Assembly (NCBI GenBank): GCA_946611445.1
Contig: CAMODP010000022.1
Span: 1-15,476, forward strand
Source of the DNA: an uncultured Eubacterium sp.
Lineage (GTDB): Bacteria; Bacillota; Clostridia; Lachnospirales; Lachnospiraceae
Direction of reading: 5' to 3'
DNA: 15,476 nucleotides
In this document: one piece after another, positions 1 through 5,939 of the stretch
Position numbering within the stretch: position 1 is the stretch's first letter
Layout: each line of letters opens with the position of its first letter
The notes under the pieces: generated by a model
The model's input: the letters and a program-made list of their open reading frames with translations, nothing else
The model's database searches: none
What the model was told of the DNA's origin: nothing
Position numbers and translations under genes: made by a program

Positions 1-412
1 CGTCTGCCACAGGCCTCTGTTCATTGACGACCCTGTTGCAGCTGCCTGCGATTTCCTGGATAACATCCTCAAGCCTCTCAGGCGTGGAGAACTGCCTGTC
101 CCACCTTCGGATTTTTCCCTTTTTTTCATAAAATATGTTCTGCCAGCCGTTGATCATGATCTCCGTTACATCGGGATCATCCGACAGCTCCTGCAGGATA
201 TCCAGTTTTCTGACGGAATTGAAAAGCCCGGTATACAATTCTTCCCGCAGCCGCAGAGGCAGACTCTGCCGGTCGCTTTCCCTCTGTATCAGGACATCGA
301 TCCGCGCCTGCACCTCTTCGTCCGTCTGTTCTCCGTACTCCTCCAGATCCCGCAGCAGTTCCTGCCGCATTTTCCGGAAAAGCTCCCCTCTGTCACCGTC
401 ACTTTTTTTCAT
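1..412 (-). CDS. cpaF: CpaF/TadA-family pilus secretion ATPase, N-terminal part (cut by window edge)
   Basis: Reading the minus strand from the ATG at 412 gives 137 open codons that run off the left edge. CpaF/TadA is the hexameric type II/IV secretion ATPase that powers assembly of Flp/Tad pili at the cytoplasmic face of the membrane. The visible part is its N-terminal domain: a charged helical region (residues 1-60), then the family signature LSDDPDVTEIMINGWQNIFY at about 76-95, KKGKIRRWDRQF, and VVNEQRPVAD at the edge, matching the usual 'DPDVTEIMVNG ... VNE.P.VD' block. The Walker motifs lie outside the window. The ATG overlaps the stop of the upstream CpaE-like gene (ATGA), so the two are translationally coupled. 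Family assignment is confident; completeness cannot be judged. Confidence 0.9.
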   Translation of the reverse strand, partial: MKKSDGDRGELFRKMRQELLRDLEEYGEQTDEEVQARIDVLIQRESDRQSLPLRLREELYTGLFNSVRKLDILQELSDDPDVTEIMINGWQNIFYEKKGKIRRWDRQFSTPERLEDVIQEIAGSCNRVVNEQRPVAD

Positions 413-1440
413 AACACTTCCCGGCGGAGAAGCTTCCGCACAAATACGCCCTGTTCACCGTCGCAGAGGTCTTCCAGCATCTGCCTGTCAGCAGACATCA
501 GCTCCAGATGAGGCGGATACACTGTCTTCATTTTTGCCTCCAGAGAAGGATGCCGCTTCAGAACCGCTTCTTCAAACTGCCTGTCACGGACCGCGGACAA
601 TACATCCGCCTGTGAAGGCAGCCAGACCTCATCACAGTTCTCCAGCAGCTCGGGCAGATCCCGCACGGTGTCTCCGAGATCCAGGATGAGGACGGCGCAG
701 CTGCCTGCCTGCAGTATTGTCTCCAGGAAATCCGCCCACTCATGTCCGGACAGAATCTGCAGATCCTCCGGCATCGGTGACGGCGGCAGAATCTCCAGAT
801 TCCGCAGCTGAACAGTCATTTCCCTGAGAGAAGCCGCCGGCACATCTCCCATCCGTCTGAAGCTGTACAGCAGATCGCTGACGCATCTTCCCTCTGACCG
901 GTTCATCATGGCCGCCAGTCCGGAGTAACTGTCCAGACTGACGAACAGGACCGGCTGTTTCTGTGCCAGCACCTGTCCCAGGGTCAGCGAAAACAGCATG
1001 CGCCGGGGATAGCCGGAAGGGCTGTAAACGCCGATCATCCTCTGGCGGCTCCTGAGTCTGACCGGTGCAAAACCGGCCAGTTTTTCCGCGCCGTAGAGAT
1101 CCAGCACCTCCCTGACGACCATATCTGAGGGCTGGTATTTATACACCCGCGGATACTCCTCCAGCAAAGGCGCAGTCATGCCCTCTGACAGGATGATCAG
1201 CTTTCCGACAGGCAGGCCGCGGACGGTCTCATCCGCGGATCTCTCCGCAATCAGGAGAATCTCTATCTCGTGTTCCGCCGCATAGGCTTTCAGTTCACTC
1301 ACATCCGTAAAGGCCTTCAGCTCAAACGGAAGAGCGGGCTTTTTTTTCGCCTGGAGATACTCCAGAAAGCTGCGCGCGTACGCTTCCTCTACATCACAGA
1401 CGGCCAGGACCGCCCGTTTCCTGTCTTTTTTCGCTGCCAT
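409..1440 (-). CDS. CpaE/TadZ-like pilus assembly protein with degenerate P-loop
   Basis: This 343-residue protein sits between a prepilin peptidase and CpaF, the place where Tad loci carry CpaE/TadZ, a MinD/ParA-like protein that positions the pilus machine. Residues 1-125 form a receiver-like alpha/beta domain (VLAVCDVEEAYARSFLEYL, then IEILLIAE, then KLIILSEG), as in TadZ. Residues 135-343 resemble a MinD-like domain: MIGVYSPSGYPRRMLFSLTL occupies the Walker A position, VLFVSLD and VLILDLGDTVRDLPELLENC follow as the expected core strands, and CDEVWLP follows. The Walker A position lacks the lysines and the GKT/S core, so ATP hydrolysis is doubtful. AAGGAAAGAG precedes the ATG at 1440. The gene starts 15 bp after the previous stop and overlaps cpaF by 4 bp. 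The role rests mainly on context and fold pattern. Confidence 0.75.
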   Translation of the reverse strand: MAAKKDRKRAVLAVCDVEEAYARSFLEYLQAKKKPALPFELKAFTDVSELKAYAAEHEIEILLIAERSADETVRGLPVGKLIILSEGMTAPLLEEYPRVYKYQPSDMVVREVLDLYGAEKLAGFAPVRLRSRQRMIGVYSPSGYPRRMLFSLTLGQVLAQKQPVLFVSLDSYSGLAAMMNRSEGRCVSDLLYSFRRMGDVPAASLREMTVQLRNLEILPPSPMPEDLQILSGHEWADFLETILQAGSCAVLILDLGDTVRDLPELLENCDEVWLPSQADVLSAVRDRQFEEAVLKRHPSLEAKMKTVYPPHLELMSADRQMLEDLCDGEQGVFVRKLLRREVL

Positions 1441-1455
1441 ATCTCTCTTTCCTTT

Positions 1456-1962
1456 TTACAGGCCTCCTGCCCACAGCAGGACCGCCAGAAGAAGCGGTAC
1501 CGTCATATGGATGTTCTCTGCACGGAATTCCTCCCTCCGGTAAGGAGGCCACTGCCCCGTGCAGAAGCCGTTTTCCGCGTACTGTTTCAGATACCGGAAT
1601 CTCTCTTTTGCCGTGCCGTTTGATGCCATAAGAGCTCCCGCCAGCAGACCGCCGATCAGAAATGTCCGCAGCATACACCTGAAAACAGCCTCCGGACCAA
1701 GCAGCAGTCCCAGCGCAGACAGCAGTTTGCAGTCCGCAGCGCCGAGAGCCCTGATCCGGAACAGCGGCCACAGCAGGATGACGGGAACGGCAGAACCCAG
1801 CGCCATTGCCGGCAGGGCTTTTGTACCGCACCCGGCGATTTTCATTGCCGCCATCAGAACCGCGCTGCAGAGAATCCAGCTGTTCTCTACCTTCGCGGTC
1901 CGCAGATCCATATCTACGGCAGGAAGCATCAGGATGACAGCGAGAAATCCCTCTTTTCCCAT
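1456..1962 (-). CDS. A24-family prepilin peptidase (CpaA/TadV type)
   Basis: A 168-residue, very hydrophobic protein of the small TadV/CpaA class of aspartic prepilin peptidases, which cleave the leader of Flp pilins at the membrane. Both catalytic motifs are visible: D19 in DMDLRTAKVENSW (family pattern D.R...IPN) and D77 in GAADCKLLSALG (family pattern G.GD.KL). Four or five membrane segments can be traced (about 5-18, 29-45, 51-69, 78-92 and 97-113), and the tail has a last hydrophobic stretch (153-166). There is no N-terminal methylase domain, as expected for the Tad subfamily. It is the first gene of the pilus operon. The start at 1962 has AGGA 8 nt upstream and lies about 107 nt after the predicted transcription start. 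A longer overlapping frame from 2161 is a shadow. Confidence 0.85.
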   Translation of the reverse strand: MGKEGFLAVILMLPAVDMDLRTAKVENSWILCSAVLMAAMKIAGCGTKALPAMALGSAVPVILLWPLFRIRALGAADCKLLSALGLLLGPEAVFRCMLRTFLIGGLLAGALMASNGTAKERFRYLKQYAENGFCTGQWPPYRREEFRAENIHMTVPLLLAVLLWAGGL

Positions 1963-2075
1963 GTCTGCATTCCTGTCCTTCTCGTTTCTCTTTTCTGTTT
2001 ACAGTTAAAATCTCAGATGTGAAATTCACGCCTTTGAATAAAAGCGCCCTCATCAGATTGATGAAGTATGAATGA

Positions 2076-2104
2076 ATTATACCGCCGGCAGATCGGTATG
2101 TCAA
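2076..2104 (-). promoter_or_regulatory. Consensus sigma-70/SigA promoter of the tad pilus operon
   Basis: On the minus strand, TTGACA (2104-2099) and TATAAT (2081-2076) are separated by exactly 17 bp. Both boxes match the consensus perfectly. Transcription should start near 2069, giving a leader of about 107 nt before the prepilin peptidase ATG. The RNA would begin almost at once with an 8-bp hairpin (2066-2059 with 2055-2048, 3-nt loop, one G-U), followed by GGCGCTTTT. This could be a stabilising 5' hairpin or a weak attenuator. Confidence 0.85.
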
Positions 2105-2204
2105 GTGTATAAGTCGTTTTATCGATATGTTCTGATCATAGAATTTGAGACTGCAAAGCATTTGTTCCTTTAAAGGGGGATTTAAGTGAGTTCTTGGGGG
2201 TGAT

Positions 2205-2463
2205 GACGGACGCCGAGGGCTTTCTGCGGTTCAGGCACCTGCGGATTGCAAGAGTCCTCGTCGGCTACCGGGGTTAAGCTTCCGGGTCCTCCCTTTTGAA
2301 TGCGTAAGACTGCTAAGGCGTTCTCACTTCAGGTCCTATGCGAATGTCGGACTTCTGTGCTGTGAGCCGCCGTTCACTAAGCGGGCGGCCCCGGGAGCAA
2401 AGCCCCAGTACGCCTCCTGCGGAAGAATGCAATCAGCAGGTGCCTGCCCCGCAGGAAGCCCTC
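2205..2463 (+). repeat. Left copy of inverted domain repeat
   Basis: This half shares a conserved core with the reverse complement of 2583-2840. Shared blocks, left then right: GACGGACGCCG (2205-2215; 2830-2840), AGTCCTCG (2253-2260; 2787-2794), GCTACCGGG (2264-2272; 2775-2783), TAAGCTT (2275-2281; 2766-2772), CCCTTTTG (2291-2298; 2749-2756), CTGCTAAGGCGTTCTC (2310-2325; 2722-2737) and GAGCCGCCGTTCACT (2364-2378; 2668-2682). Between the blocks the copies have diverged, with several indels. The outer 35-nt stem strands are almost unrelated in sequence to those of the other copy. Confidence 0.85.
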
Positions 2464-2502
2464 AGCTGTTTGTTTAAAAGTGGAAGATATAAGCGAACTC
2501 AC

Positions 2503-2542
2503 GGAGGGACAATGGGCGCGGCGGAGCCGCGCCCGTCTCTCC
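2503..2542 (+). other. Central GC-rich hairpin of the structured element
   Basis: GGGCGCGGC (2514-2522) and GCCGCGCCC (2526-2534) form a perfect 9-bp stem with a GGA loop. It is extended by GGAGGGAC (2503-2510) with GTCTCTCC (2535-2542), across an AAT bulge, with one plus-strand G-U pair. It lies at the symmetry centre of the 704-bp element. No T-run follows on either strand, so it is not an ordinary terminator. Confidence 0.7.
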
Positions 2543-2582
2543 CACTCAGGCAGTTGCCAGTTCGAAAAAAGCCAGTTAACAG

Positions 2583-2840
2583 CCAGGGACAACCGGGCAG
2601 CCAGATGCCGGGCCCTGCGGTTTCCGCAGGCAGTGTAGCGGGACTTGGCTCGCGGGACTTCCCGGAAAGTGAACGGCGGCTCGCTGCACGGAGGCTGATT
2701 AACCACACGAAATGAGGAAGCGAGAACGCCTTAGCAGCCTCCCACGCCCAAAAGGGAAGTCCCGCAAGCTTAGTCCCGGTAGCTGCCGAGGACTTAGCAG
2801 GGATCGGCATCTGGTTGCCCGGTTGTTCCCGGCGTCCGTC
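2583..2840 (-). repeat. Right copy of inverted domain repeat
   Basis: Reverse-complement relative of 2205-2463, with the same order of conserved core blocks when read on the minus strand. It has its own 36-nt outer stem (2583-2618 with 2797-2832: 31 Watson-Crick pairs, 3 G-U and 2 mismatches) and a perfect 12-bp inner stem (2652-2663 with 2754-2765). An extra hairpin, CTGCGG-TTT-CCGCAG at 2615-2629, has no counterpart in the left copy and would compete with the end of the outer stem. Confidence 0.85.
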
Positions 2841-2900
2841 CTCTCCCCTTACAACTGCCTAAAATCCCCCTTTGATGAACTGCTTCCATCTTTCGGCAAA

Positions 2901-2929
2901 TGAGCCGCGGATCATCGATCCGCGGCTCA
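2901..2929 (-). terminator. 13-bp hairpin between the UroD-like gene and the RNA element, probable terminator
   Basis: The arms 2901-2913 and 2917-2929 pair perfectly (13 bp) around a 3-nt loop. The hairpin lies about 30 nt after the stop of the minus-strand UroD-like gene and is followed on that strand by only a short T-run (ATTTG). On the plus strand no T-run follows. It probably ends the UroD-like transcript and may also block transcription coming out of the structured element. The poor T-tract keeps confidence moderate. Confidence 0.5.
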
Positions 2930-2958
2930 CACGTAAATCTGAATAATTTGAAATCAAA

Positions 2959-4002
2959 TCAGAACATAATGTCAATCGGCAGACGCGCATCATCCAGCTG
3001 CTCCTGGGTGAAGCCGAATTTCTCGATGTTGTATCTGTCGATGGCATCCCACATGCTCTTGTAGACGCCCGGGAATACGGAGCCGGGGCCGCCCTGTGCG
3101 ATGCACGGGATGAAGTATTTCATGCCGCACTCTTCCATGGTCTTGCGGCAGACTTCCTCACAGTTCTCCTCTGTCCAGCCCTCGAAGTCGACCAGCGCGT
3201 TCTCGATGCCGCCCATGAAGGAGATCTTTCCGCCGTATTTTCTGATCAGTTCCGGCATATCATTCGTGGAGAAGCAGCCCTGCCAAACATCAATGCCCAT
3301 CTCGATCATATCCGGCACATAAGTGGCAGCATAGCTGTCAGAATGATGGAAGATGTACTTTACGCCGTGGTCATGATAGTATCCGTAGATCTCTTTGTAG
3401 GGCTCTACAAAGAAGTCCTCGAACATGCCGACGCTCATAAATGTGCTCTTCTGGCTGCCCCAGTCATCATGATGGAAAATGGCTTCCGGATGCAGGTGAT
3501 CAATGATGCCCTCTGCCAGTCTCAGCTCGAACTCTGTCAGATACTTGATCAGATCTTCCATCTCATCCGGATATTCCGCCAGGTTCATCAGCGTATTGGA
3601 GATCTCACCGAGGTGATGGCACTGCTCGAACAGGCCGGGCGCCACGAAGCAGGCTGCCAGGGACTTCGTCGTGTCAACGGCGTCATACATCCCCTTGCAG
3701 ATGGCCCACTGCTCATCCGTGAAGTCCAGAGACGGCGCATGGACATAATCCTGCCAGTGCTCAATATCTTTCAGGACGATCTTGTCCGGAGTGTGTACCG
3801 GGAATGCGCCCGGAACATTCTCAGGGAAGCTGTTGGTAATTCCCCAGGCATTGACGACATCCGGCTGTCCCTTCTGCAGAAGCGGGCTGGAAAACATCAT
3901 AAAGGGATGGAACAGCAGCTTGATGCCCTCATACTGGTTCGAAAACCGGTCCGGATTTCCGCCTTTGATGACTTCTTCCAGGTTCTCTCTTGCTGTTAAC
4001 AT
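2959..4002 (-). CDS. Uroporphyrinogen decarboxylase-family protein (UroD/MtaA-like methyltransferase fold)
   Basis: This 347-residue protein has the length and block pattern of the UroD superfamily, which includes haem-pathway UroD and the corrinoid methyltransferases MtaA/MtbA. Visible blocks are MLTARENLEEVIKGGNPDR at the start, IFHHDDWGSQKSTFMS (175-190), HDHGVKYIFHHSDSYAATYV (210-229), GIDVWQG (236-242), KISFMGGIENALVDF (259-273) and FIPCIAQGGPGSVFPGVY (297-314). It is unlikely to be haem UroD: no haem genes are nearby and this clade is typical of anaerobic methyl metabolism. The zinc site H-x-C of MtaA/MtbA is not obvious; the matching place reads HHSDS (219-223), with C300 as the only clear downstream cysteine. 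AAAGGAGGT lies 5 nt before the ATG at 4002. No corrinoid protein gene is adjacent. It is divergent from a PucR-family regulator, which probably controls it. The substrate is unknown. Confidence 0.85.
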   Translation of the reverse strand: MLTARENLEEVIKGGNPDRFSNQYEGIKLLFHPFMMFSSPLLQKGQPDVVNAWGITNSFPENVPGAFPVHTPDKIVLKDIEHWQDYVHAPSLDFTDEQWAICKGMYDAVDTTKSLAACFVAPGLFEQCHHLGEISNTLMNLAEYPDEMEDLIKYLTEFELRLAEGIIDHLHPEAIFHHDDWGSQKSTFMSVGMFEDFFVEPYKEIYGYYHDHGVKYIFHHSDSYAATYVPDMIEMGIDVWQGCFSTNDMPELIRKYGGKISFMGGIENALVDFEGWTEENCEEVCRKTMEECGMKYFIPCIAQGGPGSVFPGVYKSMWDAIDRYNIEKFGFTQEQLDDARLPIDIMF

Positions 4003-4116
4003 ACGCTACCTCCTTTTAGCTGTAATTGAAAACACTCTGTGACGTTGCGGCATACTATCTGTCGGCAGGGGTCACTCTGCAAAACTCCCGCCGGATGAAC
4101 ATACCCATACACATAC

Positions 4117-4145
4117 ATAATAGAGTATACGTTTATTCCTGTAAA
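4117..4145 (-). promoter_or_regulatory. Promoter of the UroD-like gene
   Basis: On the minus strand, TTTACA (4145-4140), a 17-bp spacer and TATTAT (4122-4117) give a good SigA promoter, with one mismatch in each box. Transcription would start near 4110, leaving a leader of about 107 nt. I looked for a cobalamin riboswitch in that leader and saw no B12-box-like sequence. Confidence 0.6.
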
Positions 4146-4176
4146 TTCTATAAACATACGTTTTTTACTCCTGATA

Positions 4177-4195
4177 ATACTATTAATGATAGTAT
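4177..4195. promoter_or_regulatory. Inverted repeat ATACTAT-N5-ATAGTAT, probable regulator site
   Basis: ATACTAT (4177-4183) and ATAGTAT (4189-4195) form a perfect 7-bp dyad in the divergent spacer. It lies about 32 bp upstream of the -35 box of the UroD-like gene, a place suited to an activator. The same heptamer recurs as ATACTAT at 4052-4058 and ATAGTAT at 4347-4353. The adjacent PucR-type protein is the natural candidate to bind it; this is inferred from position. Confidence 0.55.
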
Positions 4196-4317
4196 CCCTC
4201 CCCGGCTCCGTCTTTTTCATATTTCTAATCCGGATTTGACAGCGCTTTTTTGTGTGATCTGCACAATTTTTTGAGAGAGGCAAAAAATAATATTTGTGCG
4301 ATCCATACGAGAACCTG

Positions 4318-4346
4318 TTGCCAAATATGCCGATACACTATAAAAT
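4318..4346 (+). promoter_or_regulatory. Promoter of the PucR-family regulator gene
   Basis: TTGCCA (4318-4323) and TAAAAT (4341-4346) are spaced by 17 bp. TATAAA at 4339-4344 is an overlapping alternative. Transcription would start near 4353, just before GGAAAGGAG and the ATG at 4371, so the leader is very short. Confidence 0.6.
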
Positions 4347-4354
4347 ATAGTATC
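4333..4354. promoter_or_regulatory. Imperfect palindrome over the regulator promoter, probable autoregulatory operator
   Basis: ACTATA-AAA-TATAGT forms a dyad directly over the -10 box and start site of the regulator gene. Its right half, TATAGTATC (4346-4354), carries the same ATAGTAT heptamer as the dyad at 4177-4195, and the left half begins ATAC. A protein bound here would block the promoter, which fits autorepression. Confidence 0.45.
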
Positions 4355-4370
4355 AGGAAAGGAGTGCAAA

Positions 4371-5933
4371 ATGGGCATAAGTCTGGGCATTGTTCTGCTT
4401 GATATCGGCAGGGATACGACATTTCATACGAATATCGACATGGACAGTGAGCTGTCCTTTGAGAATTGTGCAGTCTGGGAATCAGGGCTGCCGCAGCCGG
4501 AAGTCTGCTACATCCTCAGCAGCAGGCAGTATCTGGATGAACCCGGGCTCTGGAATAACCGTCTGGTTTTCTGTTCCGGGCGTATTCCGGATGAAGTTCT
4601 CTCACAGAGCAGCGCATTTCTGGTCTGCTTTTCCCCGCAGCTGTCCACTGCCGAACTGCTGAATATGGTGCAGAATTCGGTCCGCCACTTTTTTGAGTGG
4701 AAAGTGGAGCTGCAGCGCATGCTCTGCCGCAGGGAAACGACTGACGCCCTGCTCACCCATCTGGAAAATTCCTGGCAGGTCTATAGCTGTATATCAACAG
4801 ACGCTATGCATATCATCGGGACATCCGCACATTTTTCCGAACACAATAACTGGCTGGACCAGCGGGACGGTGTGTCCCTTTCCCTGGTGAATGACCTGGT
4901 CTCCGACGAGGATTTCCACAAGGTTTCTGCCGCCAGAGGGGCCTTTTCCTATATCGGGTTCAATCAGGACTGGTCCTACTGCTACAATTTTATTTCCGGA
5001 GAGACCTACAGCGCGCGGCTGATCGCCGGAACTGCCGATCATGACCGGCATTTCGGACTCCTGTCCCTGGTCCGCAGTTTTGGTGAGAGCATGGAGGATG
5101 TCTATGAAGAATATCTGTACAGCCGGTTTGACTCCGCCGTACAGAAGGATTTTGAAGATGTGGTGACACGCCTGCTGAAGGGCATGCCCGTCAGGGATAC
5201 GGATATACACCGTGTCCTGGTCAATGTCAAATGGGAGGACCGGCAGAACTTTCAGGTCATTCTGCTGCGCCTCCTGCCATGGGCCGGCGGCAGACATGTC
5301 GGCATTTCCTATTATCCGACACAGATTCAGAAGCTGTTCCGGGACGGCCGGGTCATAGATATGAAGGATCGTTTTATCTGTATCCGGAATCTGCCTGACG
5401 GCGTGGACCCGCAGAGGGAGTACAGTGAAAAGTTTCCGTATTTTCTCCGCGAGACACTGTGCAAGGCCGGCATCAGCAATATCTTTCACGATTTCCGTGG
5501 GGTGTCCCGGCACTATCTGGAGGCGGAGAGCGCGCTGCTACTGGGTGAGCGTCACGACAATACACTGTGGTATTATCAGTTTTCCAATTACCAGATTCCG
5601 TATATCCTGGATCAGGCGACGCGGGATCTGCTCCCGGAAGAGCTGTACCATCCCGCCGTATCTGTGCTCCGTGACTACGATGCCTGCAATGGCACCAGCC
5701 TGCTGGAGACACTGCGGGTATTCATCCGTCTCCGCCAGAATATCACACACGCAGCCCGGCAGCTGCAGATCCACCGCACCAGTCTGCTTGCCCGGCTCGA
5801 ACGGATTCATGCGCTGACCTCCGTCGATCTGGATGACCCTTCCGTCTGCCTGCACCTGCTGCTTTCTTTTGAGCTGATGAAACGGGAAACCCCGCACGCG
5901 GCCGGCGGCAGCCGCAAGAAAAAACGGTTGTGA
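4371..5933 (+). CDS. PucR-family transcriptional regulator
   Basis: A 520-residue protein with the C-terminal PucR helix-turn-helix (HTH_30/CdaR-like). The segment LLETLRVFIRLRQNITHAAR starts at about 444 and is followed by QLQIHRTSLLARLERI, then a closing helix to about residue 503. 'Leu-rich ... N.t..A..l.iHR.tl..RL.ri' is the diagnostic pattern of this family. The first 440 residues lack a domain I can name firmly. They are probably sensor regions: 1-115 is rich in short strands, and 120-260 has a GAF-like feel. The tail (506-520) is basic (GGSRKKKRL). GGAAAGGAG sits 7 nt before the ATG. It is divergent from the UroD-like gene, and members of this family often activate an adjacent catabolic gene in response to its substrate. 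The ligand is unknown. Confidence 0.85.
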   Translation: MGISLGIVLLDIGRDTTFHTNIDMDSELSFENCAVWESGLPQPEVCYILSSRQYLDEPGLWNNRLVFCSGRIPDEVLSQSSAFLVCFSPQLSTAELLNMVQNSVRHFFEWKVELQRMLCRRETTDALLTHLENSWQVYSCISTDAMHIIGTSAHFSEHNNWLDQRDGVSLSLVNDLVSDEDFHKVSAARGAFSYIGFNQDWSYCYNFISGETYSARLIAGTADHDRHFGLLSLVRSFGESMEDVYEEYLYSRFDSAVQKDFEDVVTRLLKGMPVRDTDIHRVLVNVKWEDRQNFQVILLRLLPWAGGRHVGISYYPTQIQKLFRDGRVIDMKDRFICIRNLPDGVDPQREYSEKFPYFLRETLCKAGISNIFHDFRGVSRHYLEAESALLLGERHDNTLWYYQFSNYQIPYILDQATRDLLPEELYHPAVSVLRDYDACNGTSLLETLRVFIRLRQNITHAARQLQIHRTSLLARLERIHALTSVDLDDPSVCLHLLLSFELMKRETPHAAGGSRKKKRL

Positions 5934-5939
5934 CAGAAA

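Larger units (their letters stand above)
2171..2874 (+). ncRNA. Large structured RNA candidate (about 704 nt), two inverted pseudoknotted domains
   Basis: This stretch has no credible gene but is dense in long pairings. P1 (2172-2183 with 2862-2873, 12 perfect bp) and P1b (2205-2214 with 2831-2840, 10 bp) close it. The left domain has P2L (2215-2249 with 2429-2463), P3L (2282-2293 with 2383-2394), P4L (2306-2312 with 2348-2354) and P5L (2323-2327 with 2362-2366). The right domain has P2R (2583-2618 with 2797-2832), P3R (2652-2663 with 2754-2765), P4R (2690-2697 with 2735-2742) and P5R (2680-2685 with 2719-2724). P4 and P5 cross in both domains, forming pseudoknots. Between them lie a 6-bp stem (2465-2470 with 2578-2583) and a strong hairpin at 2503-2542. 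All wobbles in P1, P2L, P2R and the central hairpin are G-U on the plus strand and would be A-C on the other, which supports plus-strand RNA. A TAGAAT box at 2139-2144 is the only promoter hint, and no good -35 is seen. Size and complexity recall OLE, ROOL and GOLLD RNAs, but I cannot match it to any of them and the neighbours differ from OLE loci. A palindromic mobile element is the alternative. Confidence 0.6.

Noticed and set aside
1394..2161. A 255-codon minus-strand frame over the prepilin peptidase
   Set aside because: It overlaps the well-supported peptidase gene in another frame, crosses the operon promoter and has low-complexity shadow composition.
2338..2810. Open frames on both strands inside the 704-bp element (plus 2338-2715; minus 2377-2706 and 2499-2810), which even share an RRSLSG-like peptide
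   Set aside because: The shared peptide comes from the DNA repeat. Upstream of that block the two copies are in different frames, and the left copy meets a stop in the conserved CTGCTAAGG block. No frame has a good ribosome binding site, and the base changes follow pairing better than codons.
2171..2874. RNase P RNA, tmRNA, 6S RNA, group II intron or HEARO/IscB guide RNA
   Set aside because: None of the conserved cores I know for these RNAs is visible, there is no associated reverse transcriptase or IscB-like gene, and the two-domain inverted layout does not fit them. This was judged by eye only.
4003..4110. Cobalamin riboswitch in the leader of the UroD-like gene
   Set aside because: Considered because of the methyltransferase family, but no B12-box or matching helices were seen, and the leader is only about 107 nt.
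4794..5897. Long minus-strand frames opposite the PucR gene (4794-5513 and 5538-5897)
   Set aside because: They are shadows of a confidently identified gene and lack ribosome binding sites.
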